Shown here: positions 54,402 through 62,433 of the stretch, piece after piece
How the letters are laid out: each line of letters starts with the position of its first letter
Numbering within the stretch: the first letter of the stretch is position 1
NCBI RefSeq assembly: GCF_002796985.1
Contig: NZ_PEKX01000009.1
Coordinates: 62,001-126,000, forward strand
Direction of reading: 5' to 3'
Length of the DNA stretch: 64,000 nucleotides
DNA from: Pseudomonas sp.
GTDB lineage: Bacteria > Pseudomonadota > Gammaproteobacteria > Pseudomonadales > Pseudomonadaceae
The notes under the pieces: model-generated
Told to the model about the DNA's origin: nothing
Databases searched by the model: none
Seen by the model: only the letters and a program-made list of their open reading frames with translations
Made by a program: the position numbers and the translations under genes

Positions 54402-55118
54402 TCAGCGCGGCGAATAGCGCGGACGCGGGGTGGCCATCGGGATCGGGCCTTCGCCGTCGAGTGCGCGGAAGCGACCTTCCTGGGCGTCATAGGCGGTGAT
54501 GGCACTGCTTTCGATGTCGTACACCCAGCCATGGATGAACAACTGGCCGGAAGCCAGGCGCGCCGCCACGGACGGGTGGGTCTTCAGGTGGTCCAACTGG
54601 GCCACCACGTTCTCTTCGGTGAGCACGCCCAGGTGCTCGTGGGTAGCGCAGCCGCAGGTCTGGGCGACCACGGTGCGCGCCACTTCCGCGTGGCGCAGCC
54701 AGGCCTTTACCGTCGGCATGCTTTCCAGGGTCTGCGGGTCCAGCACCGCCTTCATCGCGCCGCAATCGGAGTGGCCGCAAACGATGATGTGCTGCACGCC
54801 CAGGGCCATCACCGCGAACTCGATGGCGGTAGAAACGCCGCCGTTCATCTGGCCGTAGGGCGGCACGACGTTGCCGACGTTACGGGTGACGAACAGGTCG
54901 CCCGGCAGGCTCTGGGTGATCAGCTCGGGAACGATGCGCGAGTCGGCGCAGGTGATGAACATGGCGCGCGGGTTCTGCGCGTGGGCCAGCTTCTTGAACA
55001 GTTCTTCCTGCTGCGGGAAGACCTCATGGCGGAACTGGCGGAAGCCCTCGACGATATGGCGAAGCGCCTCGTCAGCCGTTTCGTGGGCGTGATCCTCACC
55101 GTGCGTTTTGTCGTTCAT
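54402..55118 (-). CDS. Beta-class carbonic anhydrase
   Basis: This 238-residue zinc enzyme interconverts CO2 and bicarbonate. The ligands C57, D59 and R61 lie in ITCADSRIVPE and H116/C119 in GHSDCGAM, as in active beta-class enzymes. ATG 55118 is preceded by GAGG; the 12-residue extension is not needed. It is convergent with the helical protein gene, 22 bases apart. From memory P. aeruginosa has a beta-carbonic anhydrase (PA0102, psCA1) nearby. Confidence 0.93.
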   Translation of the reverse strand: MNDKTHGEDHAHETADEALRHIVEGFRQFRHEVFPQQEELFKKLAHAQNPRAMFITCADSRIVPELITQSLPGDLFVTRNVGNVVPPYGQMNGGVSTAIEFAVMALGVQHIIVCGHSDCGAMKAVLDPQTLESMPTVKAWLRHAEVARTVVAQTCGCATHEHLGVLTEENVVAQLDHLKTHPSVAARLASGQLFIHGWVYDIESSAITAYDAQEGRFRALDGEGPIPMATPRPRYSPR

Positions 55119-55395
55119 GTAACAGCCTCGAAGAATGACGAAGAATTTTCCCACGTCAGCCGACGCTCGCCTCTGGGAGAAAAGGCACAGGTATGGGGAA
55201 AAATCTGACGCGGCCGCTGGGTTATCTGCTGCTCAGGGCCTGGAAGCAGAAGAGGAAACGGCAGTTTAAAACGGCACTTGGATGAGCTTTTTCACGATTT
55301 TTACCGACGTTTTGCGATGATTTTGGCTCGCTATGATGGTGAGGCGATGGTGCGGCGATGCCATTCCGCCTGTCGAAATTTCCGAGCGGCAGCTG

Positions 55396-56454
55396 TCAGA
55401 ACAGGTTCATCTGGCTGCGCGGCGGCGCGAATGCGCTGCAGTCCAGGCCGAAGCTGCCGCGCCGGTTCAGGCCCAGGCGGCGCATGGCGACCTCGAAGCG
55501 CTTGGCCAGCAGGTCGGCGAACGGGCCTTCGCCGCGAAAACGGTGACCGAAGCGGCTGTCGTGGATTTCCCCGCCACGCAGTTGGCGGATCAGGCTCATC
55601 ACATGGTTGCCGCGCTGCGGGTAATGCGCCGCCAGCCATTCCTCGAACAGCGGCCCGACCTCCCGTGGCAGGCGCAGCATCATGTAGCTGGCACTCTGCG
55701 CGCCGGCCTCGTGGGCGGCTTCGAGCAGCGCTTCCAGCTCGCGGTCGTTGATCATCGGGATCATCGGCGAACACAACACGCCCACCGGGATGCCGTGCTC
55801 GCGCAGCACGCGGATCGCCCGCAGGCGCGCGGAGGGCGCGGCGGCGCGGGGTTCGAGGATGCGCTTGAGCTCGTCGTCCAGGGTGGTCAGGCTGATCATC
55901 ACGCCCACCAGCTTGTGCTGCGCCAGTTCGGCCAGCAGGTCCAGGTCGCGCAGGATCAGCGAACCCTTGGTGACAATGGTCACTGGATGGCGGAAACGCA
56001 GCAGCACCTCGAGGATCTGCCGGGTCAGGCGCTGCTGGCGTTCGATGGGCTGGTACGGGTCGGTATTGGCGCCCAGGTTGATCGGCGCGCAGACGTAGCC
56101 CTTGCGGCTCAGTTCTTCCTCAAGTACCTCGGCGGCGTTGGTCTTGGCGATCAGCTTCGTCTCGAAATCCAGCCCCGGCGACAGGTCCCAGTAGGCGTGG
56201 CTGGGCCGGGCATAGCAGTAGATGCAGCCGTGCTCGCAGCCCCGGTACGGATTGATCGAGCGATCAAAGGGCAGGTCCGGCGACTGGTTGCGCGAGATCA
56301 CCGACTTCGCTCGCTCGCTGCGGATTTCGGTCACCTGCGGCTTGGGCACTTCGTCGTGCCAATCGTTATCCACAGGCACCGAGGTGGTCGGCGCGAAGCG
56401 GTTGTGTGGATTGCTGGCGGTGCCCCGGCCGCGGGGTGGAAGGGAAGTGGTCAT
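55396..56454 (-). CDS. PA0069-family radical SAM protein (spore-photoproduct-lyase-like)
   Basis: This 352-residue radical SAM protein has the iron-sulfur cysteines C73, C77 and C80 in GCEHGCIYCYARP. Motifs such as KTNAAEVLEEEL and VTIVTKGSLILRD follow, in a SplB-like arrangement. It is a single gene, 277 bases from the carbonic anhydrase. A LexA box lies 23 bases before the start, so it is probably SOS-induced, in agreement with recollection that PA0069 belongs to the P. aeruginosa LexA regulon. A DNA-repair role is suspected; the substrate is unknown. Confidence 0.88.
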   Translation of the reverse strand: MTTSLPPRGRGTASNPHNRFAPTTSVPVDNDWHDEVPKPQVTEIRSERAKSVISRNQSPDLPFDRSINPYRGCEHGCIYCYARPSHAYWDLSPGLDFETKLIAKTNAAEVLEEELSRKGYVCAPINLGANTDPYQPIERQQRLTRQILEVLLRFRHPVTIVTKGSLILRDLDLLAELAQHKLVGVMISLTTLDDELKRILEPRAAAPSARLRAIRVLREHGIPVGVLCSPMIPMINDRELEALLEAAHEAGAQSASYMMLRLPREVGPLFEEWLAAHYPQRGNHVMSLIRQLRGGEIHDSRFGHRFRGEGPFADLLAKRFEVAMRRLGLNRRGSFGLDCSAFAPPRSQMNLF

Positions 56455-56476
56455 GTGGGAAAGCTCTGAAGAAATG

Positions 56477-56492
56477 CTGTATATAAATACAG
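56477..56492 (-). promoter_or_regulatory. LexA (SOS) box
   Basis: CTGTATATAAATACAG matches the LexA consensus CTG-N10-CAG with an A/T-rich centre. It is 23 bases upstream of the radical SAM start codon and thus overlaps the probable promoter, where LexA repression would act. Confidence 0.88.
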
Positions 56493-56551
56493 TAATCCAC
56501 TGAGTTTTCCACAGCCAGCGATAACTGCTCGGCGGTCACCCGATGCTTTTC

Positions 56552-56629
56552 GTAGGAGCGAGTTTGCTCGCGAACAGCGTGATCCTGAAGCGCCGGAGCT
56601 GGGCGGTTCGCGAGCAAGCTCGCTCCTAC
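56552..56629. repeat. REP doublet
   Basis: GTAGGAGCGAGTTTGCTCGC and an inverted GCGAGCAAGCTCGCTCC flank a 30-base spacer. One core base differs (GAGTTTG). It lies between the radical SAM promoter and the PiT gene end. Confidence 0.88.
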
Positions 56630-56649
56630 AATCCACAGCCGCCGGGTGT

Positions 56650-56724
56650 GTAGGGCGCATAACGCGTCAGCGTTATCCGCCGCCAGGCTGCGGCGGATAA
56701 CCTGTTCCAGGTTATGCGCCCTAC
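56650..56724. repeat. GTAGGGCGCATAACGC palindromic repeat element, two hairpins
   Basis: GTAGGGCGCATAACGCGTC and the far-right GGTTATGCGCCCTAC are inverted. Inside, GTTATCCGCCGC and GCGGCGGATAAC form a second perfect inverted pair. The element is related to 7816-7853 and 62258-62290. Confidence 0.8.
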
Positions 56725-56733
56725 GGCTGTCCG

Positions 56734-58356
56734 TCAGAGCAGACGGGTGAACAGCCAGTACAGACCCGCCGCCAGCCCGATGGCCGCCGGTAGCGTCAGC
56801 ACCCAGGCCAGCAGCATGTTGCGGATGGTCGGCCATTGCAGCCCACTGCCGCTGGCCGCCATGGTGCCGGCCACCCCCGAGGAGAGCACCTGGGTCGTCG
56901 ATACCGGCAGGCCGAAGACGTCCGCCGCGCCGATGGTGAGCATGGCCACCAGCTGCGCCGAGGCGCCCTGTGCATAAGTCAGCGGTGTCTTGCCGATGCC
57001 CTCGCCGACCGTGGTGACGATGCGTCGCCAGCCCACCAGCGTGCCCAGGCCCAGCGCCAGGGCAACGGCGACCTTGACCCAGATCGGGATGAAGCGGATC
57101 GCCTGTTCGCCGCCCTGGCGTAGCGCCTGCAGGCTGCTCCAGGTTTCCAATTCGAAGTGTTGGTCGCTGCGGTCCAGCAGGCGGATGGTTTCCAGGCTCA
57201 GGTAGAGGTCGTTGCGCAGGTCCTGCACTTCTTCGGCCGGCACCTGGTCAATCTGCCCGTAGCGCTCCAGGCGGGCGCTGATGTCACCGATCACGCTGCC
57301 CAGCGACGGCAGCAGATCCGGCCTTACCAGCTCGTCCTCCTGGTAGCTCAACAGCGCCTGGCGCGGGTCTGCCGCGGGGCTGCCGCCGGTACGGTGCAGT
57401 TGCTCCTGGCTGGCCTGGGTGAGGGCGAGCAACTGGCGGGTTTGCTCCGGCGAGTGGGCGCGATCCACGGCGAACGCCAGGGGAACGGTTGCGATCAGGA
57501 TGAGCATGATCAGGCCGATGCCTTTCTGGCCGTCGTTGGAGCCGTGGGCGAAGGACACGCCGGTACAGGTGAGGATCAGGATCGCGCGAATCCATCGGGG
57601 CGGCGGCGTTCGGCCTTCCGGCGCGTGGAACAGGGCGCGGTTGCGCAGGGTCGAGCTCGCCACTCGCAGCAGCACGAAGGCGGCGAAGAAGCCCACCACC
57701 GGTGAAAGGAACAGCGCATAGCCCACCGTCAGCAATTGCGACCAGGCGTTGCCGGACAGGCCGAGGTGCCCGGCCATGGCGCCGTGCGCCAGGCCGATGC
57801 CGACGATGGAGCCGATCAGGGTGTGCGACGAGGACACCGGCAGCCCCAGCCACCAGGTGCCGAGGTTCCACAGGATCGAGGCGATCAGCAGGGCGAAGAT
57901 CATCGCCAGGCCGGCGCTGCTATCTGCCTTGAGCAGCAGGTCCAGCGGCAGCAGCGAAACGATGGCGAAGGCTACCGCACCGCTGGAGAGCAACACGCCG
58001 AGGAAATTCCACAACCCCGACCAGGCCACGGCCAGCCTCGGCGGCATGGCGTTGGTGTAGATCACCGTAGCCACCGCGTTAGCAGTGTCGTGGAAGCCAT
58101 TGATGAACTCGAAGCCCAGGGCAATCAGCAGTGCGACCACCAGCACCACGACTGGCCAGCCCATCTCCAGTTGCGTACCGCTGGTGTGGATGTCGTGCCC
58201 GAGCGCCGCGAAGGTGAACACCAGCGCAGCGGCGAGCAACAGGAAGAAGGTCAGGCGCCCCTTGAAACCGTGGGTTTCACGCAGCGCCGGGCTGATCGGG
58301 AACTGCGTCAGGCGCGAGGCGCGCATCACTTCGAGCATGCCAAAGCGGTCAAGCAC
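56734..58356 (-). CDS. PiT-family inorganic phosphate transporter
   Basis: This 540-residue polytopic transporter has both PiT signatures: FEFINGFHDTANAVATVIYT in the N-terminal half and FAHGSNDGQKGIGLIM in the C-terminal half, separated by a soluble loop (residues about 310-420). It moves phosphate with a cation. GTG 58356 has AAGGAA 8 bases upstream; the ATG six codons later is possible. A cytoplasmic loop of this size is usual for PitA-type proteins. It is a single-gene unit. Confidence 0.9.
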   Translation of the reverse strand: MLDRFGMLEVMRASRLTQFPISPALRETHGFKGRLTFFLLLAAALVFTFAALGHDIHTSGTQLEMGWPVVVLVVALLIALGFEFINGFHDTANAVATVIYTNAMPPRLAVAWSGLWNFLGVLLSSGAVAFAIVSLLPLDLLLKADSSAGLAMIFALLIASILWNLGTWWLGLPVSSSHTLIGSIVGIGLAHGAMAGHLGLSGNAWSQLLTVGYALFLSPVVGFFAAFVLLRVASSTLRNRALFHAPEGRTPPPRWIRAILILTCTGVSFAHGSNDGQKGIGLIMLILIATVPLAFAVDRAHSPEQTRQLLALTQASQEQLHRTGGSPAADPRQALLSYQEDELVRPDLLPSLGSVIGDISARLERYGQIDQVPAEEVQDLRNDLYLSLETIRLLDRSDQHFELETWSSLQALRQGGEQAIRFIPIWVKVAVALALGLGTLVGWRRIVTTVGEGIGKTPLTYAQGASAQLVAMLTIGAADVFGLPVSTTQVLSSGVAGTMAASGSGLQWPTIRNMLLAWVLTLPAAIGLAAGLYWLFTRLL

Positions 58357-58536
58357 GGAGGCGCTTCCTTCGGGTCGGTGGCGGCATCTGGCGGATTCCT
58401 TGCAGCGATGTCCTACAGACTAGCCGGCCATGGTGATCATGGGCTGGGCGGAGGGTCATGCTAAGTCAGCTGGTAGCTCCCTTCCTTGATATCGATTCCG
58501 GTATACGCAGCCCGGCGCTCCAATATCCTCGAACTC

Positions 58537-58821
58537 TCAGCGACGGTTCTGCGTCGCGCTGTACACCTCTCCGCGCTCGCGCTTGCCGATGGCAACGACG
58601 GAAACCACCACACGATCTTCTTCGATGCGGTAGACCAGGCGATAGCCGGCCGAGCGCAGCTTGATTTTGTAGTGGTCCGCCAACCCATGCAGGGCGTCGG
58701 CCTGTACCCGAGGGTTTTCCAGGCGCTCGGCGAGTTTGCGTTTGAATTGCTCACGCACGGTATGACCCAGCTTGTGCCATTCCTTCAACGCAGCCGGCAG
58801 GAACTCAAGCTCATAGGTCAT
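58537..58821 (-). CDS. relE: RelE-family mRNA interferase toxin
   Basis: This 94-residue toxin closely follows RelE: TYELEFLPAALKEWHKLGHT, ADHYKIKLRSAGYRLVYRIE, and AIGKRERGEVYS contain the basic and tyrosine residues used for ribosome-dependent mRNA cleavage. ATG 58821 overlaps the antitoxin gene by 11 bases. The upstream in-frame methionine lies deeper in the antitoxin gene and is not favoured. The full set of catalytic residues suggests activity. Confidence 0.9.
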   Translation of the reverse strand: MTYELEFLPAALKEWHKLGHTVREQFKRKLAERLENPRVQADALHGLADHYKIKLRSAGYRLVYRIEEDRVVVSVVAIGKRERGEVYSATQNRR

Positions 58822-59056
58822 CGAGCGATACCGGAACGCCTTTTTCACCGAGCCTCGAGCGGGCAATTTCTGCCAGCTCCAGGTCTTCCAGGCGCTCCAG
58901 AATCGACTCGAACAGCTCCGCAGGTACCATGTAGCCCATCACCTTGTTGTGATTGAGTACCGCTACCGGCTCGCCACCCGATTCGGCCAGCACGGCAGAA
59001 GGATTCTTCTTGAGCTCCGAGACGCTGACGGCGGTATTGGCAAGCAGGTTCTGCAT
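58811..59056 (-). CDS. relB: Phd/YefM-type antitoxin of RelE
   Basis: This 81-residue protein begins MQNLLANTAVSVSELKKNPS and has the Phd/YefM pattern EPVAVLNHNKVMGYMVPAE, with a C-terminal helix for toxin neutralisation. GGAG lies 7 bases before ATG 59056. It is the first gene of the pair and probably represses its own promoter. Confidence 0.88.
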   Translation of the reverse strand: MQNLLANTAVSVSELKKNPSAVLAESGGEPVAVLNHNKVMGYMVPAELFESILERLEDLELAEIARSRLGEKGVPVSLDDL

Positions 59057-59130
59057 AAATTAGCTCCAAATAACGTCCAGATTTTTGGTCATTATAGAGG
59101 CTACAGACAAGAGCGAAGCGGCAGAAAAAG

Positions 59131-59156
59131 AAATGCCCCGGCAAGCCGGGGCATTT
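59131..59156 (-). terminator. Rho-independent terminator after the zinc-ribbon gene
   Basis: AAATGCCCCGGC and GCCGGGGCATTT are perfect 12-base inverted arms. On the leftward transcript they are followed by CTTTTTCTGCC. It ends the prlC-zinc-ribbon transcript, 20 bases after its stop. Confidence 0.9.
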
Positions 59157-59175
59157 CCTGAGCGTCACGCGGGCG

Positions 59176-59445
59176 CTATTCCTGCGGCTTTTTCAGCTTC
59201 GGATTGGGGAAGAACTGCACCCCCTGCACCTTCGGGTCCTTGGGCTTTTCCAGCGCGCTGGTGTTGACGCGGGTGGACAGCTCCCTGGGCACCGACTGGC
59301 CCTGGGCGTTCAGGGTGTCGGAGTAGCCGCAAGCGACACATTCGCGGTGCGGCACGCCATCGACGTCCCACATGACGATCTTGTCCTGCTCGCTGCACGC
59401 CGGGCAGACAGCCCCGGCGATGAAGCGCTTCTTCACCTCGCTCAT
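59176..59445 (-). CDS. YheV-family putative zinc-ribbon protein
   Basis: This 89-residue protein has two CxxC pairs, CPACSEQDK and CVACGYSD, of a zinc ribbon and matches the YheV family. Its start shares one base with the prlC stop (TAATG), so the two are coupled. The C-terminal tail is basic and proline-rich. The prlC-yheV pairing is also found in enterobacteria. Function unknown. Confidence 0.87.
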   Translation of the reverse strand: MSEVKKRFIAGAVCPACSEQDKIVMWDVDGVPHRECVACGYSDTLNAQGQSVPRELSTRVNTSALEKPKDPKVQGVQFFPNPKLKKPQE

Positions 59446-61490
59446 TACGCCGCCTCCTCGGACAGGCCCGAGTGGCGCAGCAGCGCGTCGATGGACGGCT
59501 CGCGGCCACGGAAGGCCACGAACAGCGCCATCGGCTCCTGCGAGCCGCCCTTGGCCAGGATCGCGTCGCGGAACGCCGCGCCGGTCGCCGGGTTGAGCAC
59601 GCCTTCTTCCTCGAAGCGGGAGAACGCGTCAGCGGACAGCACTTCGGCCCACTTGTAGCTGTAGTAACCGGCTGCATAACCGCCAGCGAAGATGTGCGCG
59701 AAGCTGTTGGCGAAGCGGTTGTACGCCGGCGGGCGCATTACCGCGACTTCATCGCGGATCGCCTCGATCACCTCGAGCACGCTGCGGCCGTCGCCGTGGG
59801 TGGCGTGAAGCTCGAAGTCGAACAGGGAGAACTCCAGCTGGCGGAGCATCATCAGGCCGGACTGGAAGTTCTTCGCGGCGAGCATCTTCTCCAGCAGGTC
59901 CTCGGGCAGCGGCGCGCCGGTCTCGTAGTGGCCGGAGATCAGCGCCAGGCCTTCGGGCTCCCAGCACCAGTTCTCCATGAACTGGCTCGGCAGCTCGACT
60001 GCATCCCAGGCCACGCCGTTGATGCCCGAGGCACCGGCGTGTTCGACGCGGGTCAGCAGGTGGTGCAGGCCGTGGCCGAATTCGTGGAACAGGGTGGTGA
60101 CTTCATCGTGGGTCAGCAGCGCCGGCTTGCCGCCGACCGCCGGGGTGAAGTTGCAGACGAGATAGGCCACCGGCGATTGCAGCTCGCCGCCCTGGGTGCG
60201 GCGACGGTCACGGGCGCCGTCCATCCATGCACCGCCACGCTTGTTGGCGCGGGCGTAGAGGTCGAAGTAGAAGCGGCCGACGTGCTGGCCGTTTTCCTCG
60301 ATCTCGAACAGGCGCACGTCCGGGTGCCAGCGCTCGAAGTCGTTCAGCTCGCGGATCTGGATGCCGTAGAGCTTCTGCACGATGGCGAACAGGCCGGAGA
60401 GCACCTTGTCGATCGGGAAGTAGGCGCGCAGGGCTTCCTGGGAAACGCTGTAGCGCGCTTCGCGCAGCTTCTCGCCAAAGTAACTGGCGTCCCAGCTGGA
60501 GAGGTTCGGGCAGCCCTGTTCGGCGGCGTGGGCCTTGAGCTGCTCCAGGTCCTGGGCGGCGAAGGGCTTGCTGCGCACGGCCAGGTCGCGGAGGAAGTTG
60601 AGGACCTGCTCGGGGGTCTCGGCCATCTTGGTGGCCAGGGACAGCTCGGCGAAGTTCTTGAAGCCCAGCAGGTGCGACAGCTCCTGGCGCAGGTCGAGGA
60701 TTTCCTGCATCACCGGGCCGTTGTCGTTCTGCCCGGCGTTCGGGCCTTGATCAGAGGCGCGGGTGCAGTAGGCGGCGTAGATCTCTTCGCGCAGCGCGCG
60801 GTCTTCGGCGTAGGTCATCACCGCGTAGTAGCTGGGGAATTCCAGGCTGATCAGCCAGCCGTCCAGCTCCTTGGCCTGGGCGGCCTGCTGCATCTGCGCC
60901 TTGGCCGAATCGGTCAGGCCGGCCAGCGCCGCTTCGTCGGTGACGTGCTTGGTCCAGGCCTGGGTGGCATCCAGCAATTGGTTGGAGAAGCGGCTGCCCA
61001 GCTCGGACAGGCGCGTCTGGATCTCGGCATAGCGCTGCTGCTGTTCGGGCGGCAGGTCGATACCCGACAGGCGGAAGTCGCGCAGGGCGTGTTCGAGGAT
61101 GGTCTTCTGGGCGATGTCGTAGCCGTTCGACTCGGGGCCGGACGCCAGCGCTTCGTAGGCCTTGAACAGCTCGGGGTTCTGCCCCAGCTCGGTCCAGTAG
61201 GCGGACAGCAGCGGCAGGCAGCCTTCGTAGGCCTCGCGCAGTTCGGCGCTGTTGCACACCGCGTTGAGGTGGCTGACCGGGCTCCAGGCTTTGCCCAGGC
61301 GGTCATGCAGTTCATCCATTGCCAGCACCAGGCCGGCCCAGGTCGGGGCGCCGTTCTGCTGGGCGAGGATGCCCTCGATGGCGGCGCGGTTGTCGGCGAG
61401 GATCTGCTCGATGGCCGGCTTCACGTGCTCGGGGCGAATGGAGGAGAAGGGCGGCAGGTCGTAGCTCTGCAGAAGAGGATTCGCGCTCAC
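59445..61490 (-). CDS. prlC: Oligopeptidase A
   Basis: This 681-residue M3 metallopeptidase degrades cytosolic peptides. The active-site HEFGHGLHHLLTRVEHA lies near residue 467, as in E. coli PrlC (680 residues). The start is GTG 61490 with AAGGTG 5 bases upstream; earlier in-frame starts belong to the divergent gene region. It is divergent from the gamma-carbonic-anhydrase gene across 90 bases. Confidence 0.95.
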   Translation of the reverse strand: MSANPLLQSYDLPPFSSIRPEHVKPAIEQILADNRAAIEGILAQQNGAPTWAGLVLAMDELHDRLGKAWSPVSHLNAVCNSAELREAYEGCLPLLSAYWTELGQNPELFKAYEALASGPESNGYDIAQKTILEHALRDFRLSGIDLPPEQQQRYAEIQTRLSELGSRFSNQLLDATQAWTKHVTDEAALAGLTDSAKAQMQQAAQAKELDGWLISLEFPSYYAVMTYAEDRALREEIYAAYCTRASDQGPNAGQNDNGPVMQEILDLRQELSHLLGFKNFAELSLATKMAETPEQVLNFLRDLAVRSKPFAAQDLEQLKAHAAEQGCPNLSSWDASYFGEKLREARYSVSQEALRAYFPIDKVLSGLFAIVQKLYGIQIRELNDFERWHPDVRLFEIEENGQHVGRFYFDLYARANKRGGAWMDGARDRRRTQGGELQSPVAYLVCNFTPAVGGKPALLTHDEVTTLFHEFGHGLHHLLTRVEHAGASGINGVAWDAVELPSQFMENWCWEPEGLALISGHYETGAPLPEDLLEKMLAAKNFQSGLMMLRQLEFSLFDFELHATHGDGRSVLEVIEAIRDEVAVMRPPAYNRFANSFAHIFAGGYAAGYYSYKWAEVLSADAFSRFEEEGVLNPATGAAFRDAILAKGGSQEPMALFVAFRGREPSIDALLRHSGLSEEAA

Positions 61491-61580
61491 GGTGGCACCT
61501 TGGCTGAAGAAACACCCGGCCATCTTAAATACAATCGGCGTCAACCGCAGCTTGAGGCTGATATTAGGAGAGCAGCTATC

Positions 61581-62123
61581 GTGACGATTCGAACCTATCA
61601 GGGCAAAGCGCCATCCCTCGGCGAGCGCGTCTTCGTCGACGCCAGCGCCGTGGTCATCGGCGACGTGGAGATCGGCGCGGACAGCTCGGTGTGGCCACTG
61701 GTCACCATTCGCGGCGACATGCACCGCATCCGCATCGGCGCGCGCACCAGCGTGCAGGACGGCAGTGTGCTGCACATCACCCACGCCGGCCCCTTCAACC
61801 CGGACGGCTTCCCGCTGACCATTGGCGATGAAGTGACCATCGGCCACAAGGTGCTGCTGCATGGCTGCAGCATCGGCAGCCGCATCCTGGTGGGCATGGG
61901 CTCCATCGTCATGGATGGCGCGGTGATCGAGGACGAGGTGATCCTTGGCGCCGGCAGCCTGGTGCCGCCGGGCAAGACGCTGGAGAGCGGCTTCCTCTAT
62001 GTCGGCAGCCCGGTGAAGAAGGTCCGCCCGCTGACCGACAAGGAGCGCGCGTTCTTCAGTTACACCGCCGGGAATTACGTGAAGTTGAAGGACCAGCATA
62101 TTGCCGAAGGCTACGCGGGCTGA
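61581..62123 (+). CDS. Gamma-carbonic-anhydrase-like protein
   Basis: This 180-residue left-handed beta-helix protein is of the gamma-class carbonic anhydrase/PaaY group. Hexapeptide repeats and metal-binding histidines are visible in DGSVLHITHAG and TIGHKVLLHGCSIG. It starts at GTG 61581 after GGAGAG. Most bacterial members have unproven or weak carbonic anhydrase activity. It lies between prlC and the lipoprotein gene. Confidence 0.9.
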   Translation: MTIRTYQGKAPSLGERVFVDASAVVIGDVEIGADSSVWPLVTIRGDMHRIRIGARTSVQDGSVLHITHAGPFNPDGFPLTIGDEVTIGHKVLLHGCSIGSRILVGMGSIVMDGAVIEDEVILGAGSLVPPGKTLESGFLYVGSPVKKVRPLTDKERAFFSYTAGNYVKLKDQHIAEGYAG

Positions 62124-62144
62124 TCGGGTCTGCCCTCTCGGGCG

Positions 62145-62231
62145 GTTCGCGAGCAAGCTCGCTCCTACAGGACTGCTCGCCCGTCGGCGTGTCCGGCTTT
62201 GCTTTTCGTAGGAGCGAGCTTGCTCGCGAAC
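62145..62231. repeat. REP doublet (outward orientation)
   Basis: GTTCGCGAGCAAGCTCGCTCC and GTAGGAGCGAGCTTGCTCGC flank a spacer of about 39 bases; tails face inward, as at 23623-23694 and 45111-45186. Confidence 0.88.
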
Positions 62232-62257
62232 CATCGTCCACCTGGTAATGCCCCGAT

Positions 62258-62290
62258 GGCGGATAACGCTTGAGGCGTTATGCGCCCTGC
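62258..62290. repeat. ATAACGC palindromic repeat element (short copy)
   Basis: GGCGGATAACGCTTGAGGCG and TTATGCGCCCTGC form an imperfect palindrome of the 7816-7853 family. Confidence 0.65.
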
Positions 62291-62433
62291 ATCAGGGATG
62301 TCCCGCCAGACGGCCCGTCAACACAAGCCCCGCGCCCTATACTGAGCCTAGGTGACCGGACGCCAGCGCGTGCCCGGCCGGGTTCAGCAGCGGGCGGCCA
62401 GCCACTTCGGCGCCGCCGAGCCGGCGAGCGGCC

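Larger units (their letters stand above)
62124..62433. other. 310-base spacer with two repeat elements
   Basis: The spacer contains the REP doublet at 62145-62231 and the ATAACGC repeat at 62258-62290. The remaining bases before 62434 should hold the lipoprotein gene promoter; no clear motif was recognised. Confidence 0.6.

Noticed and set aside
59472..62123. An 883-codon + strand frame across prlC ending in the gamma-carbonic-anhydrase gene
   Set aside because: Only the last 180 codons match a protein family; the rest is antisense to prlC. GTG 61581 with GGAGAG sets the real start.
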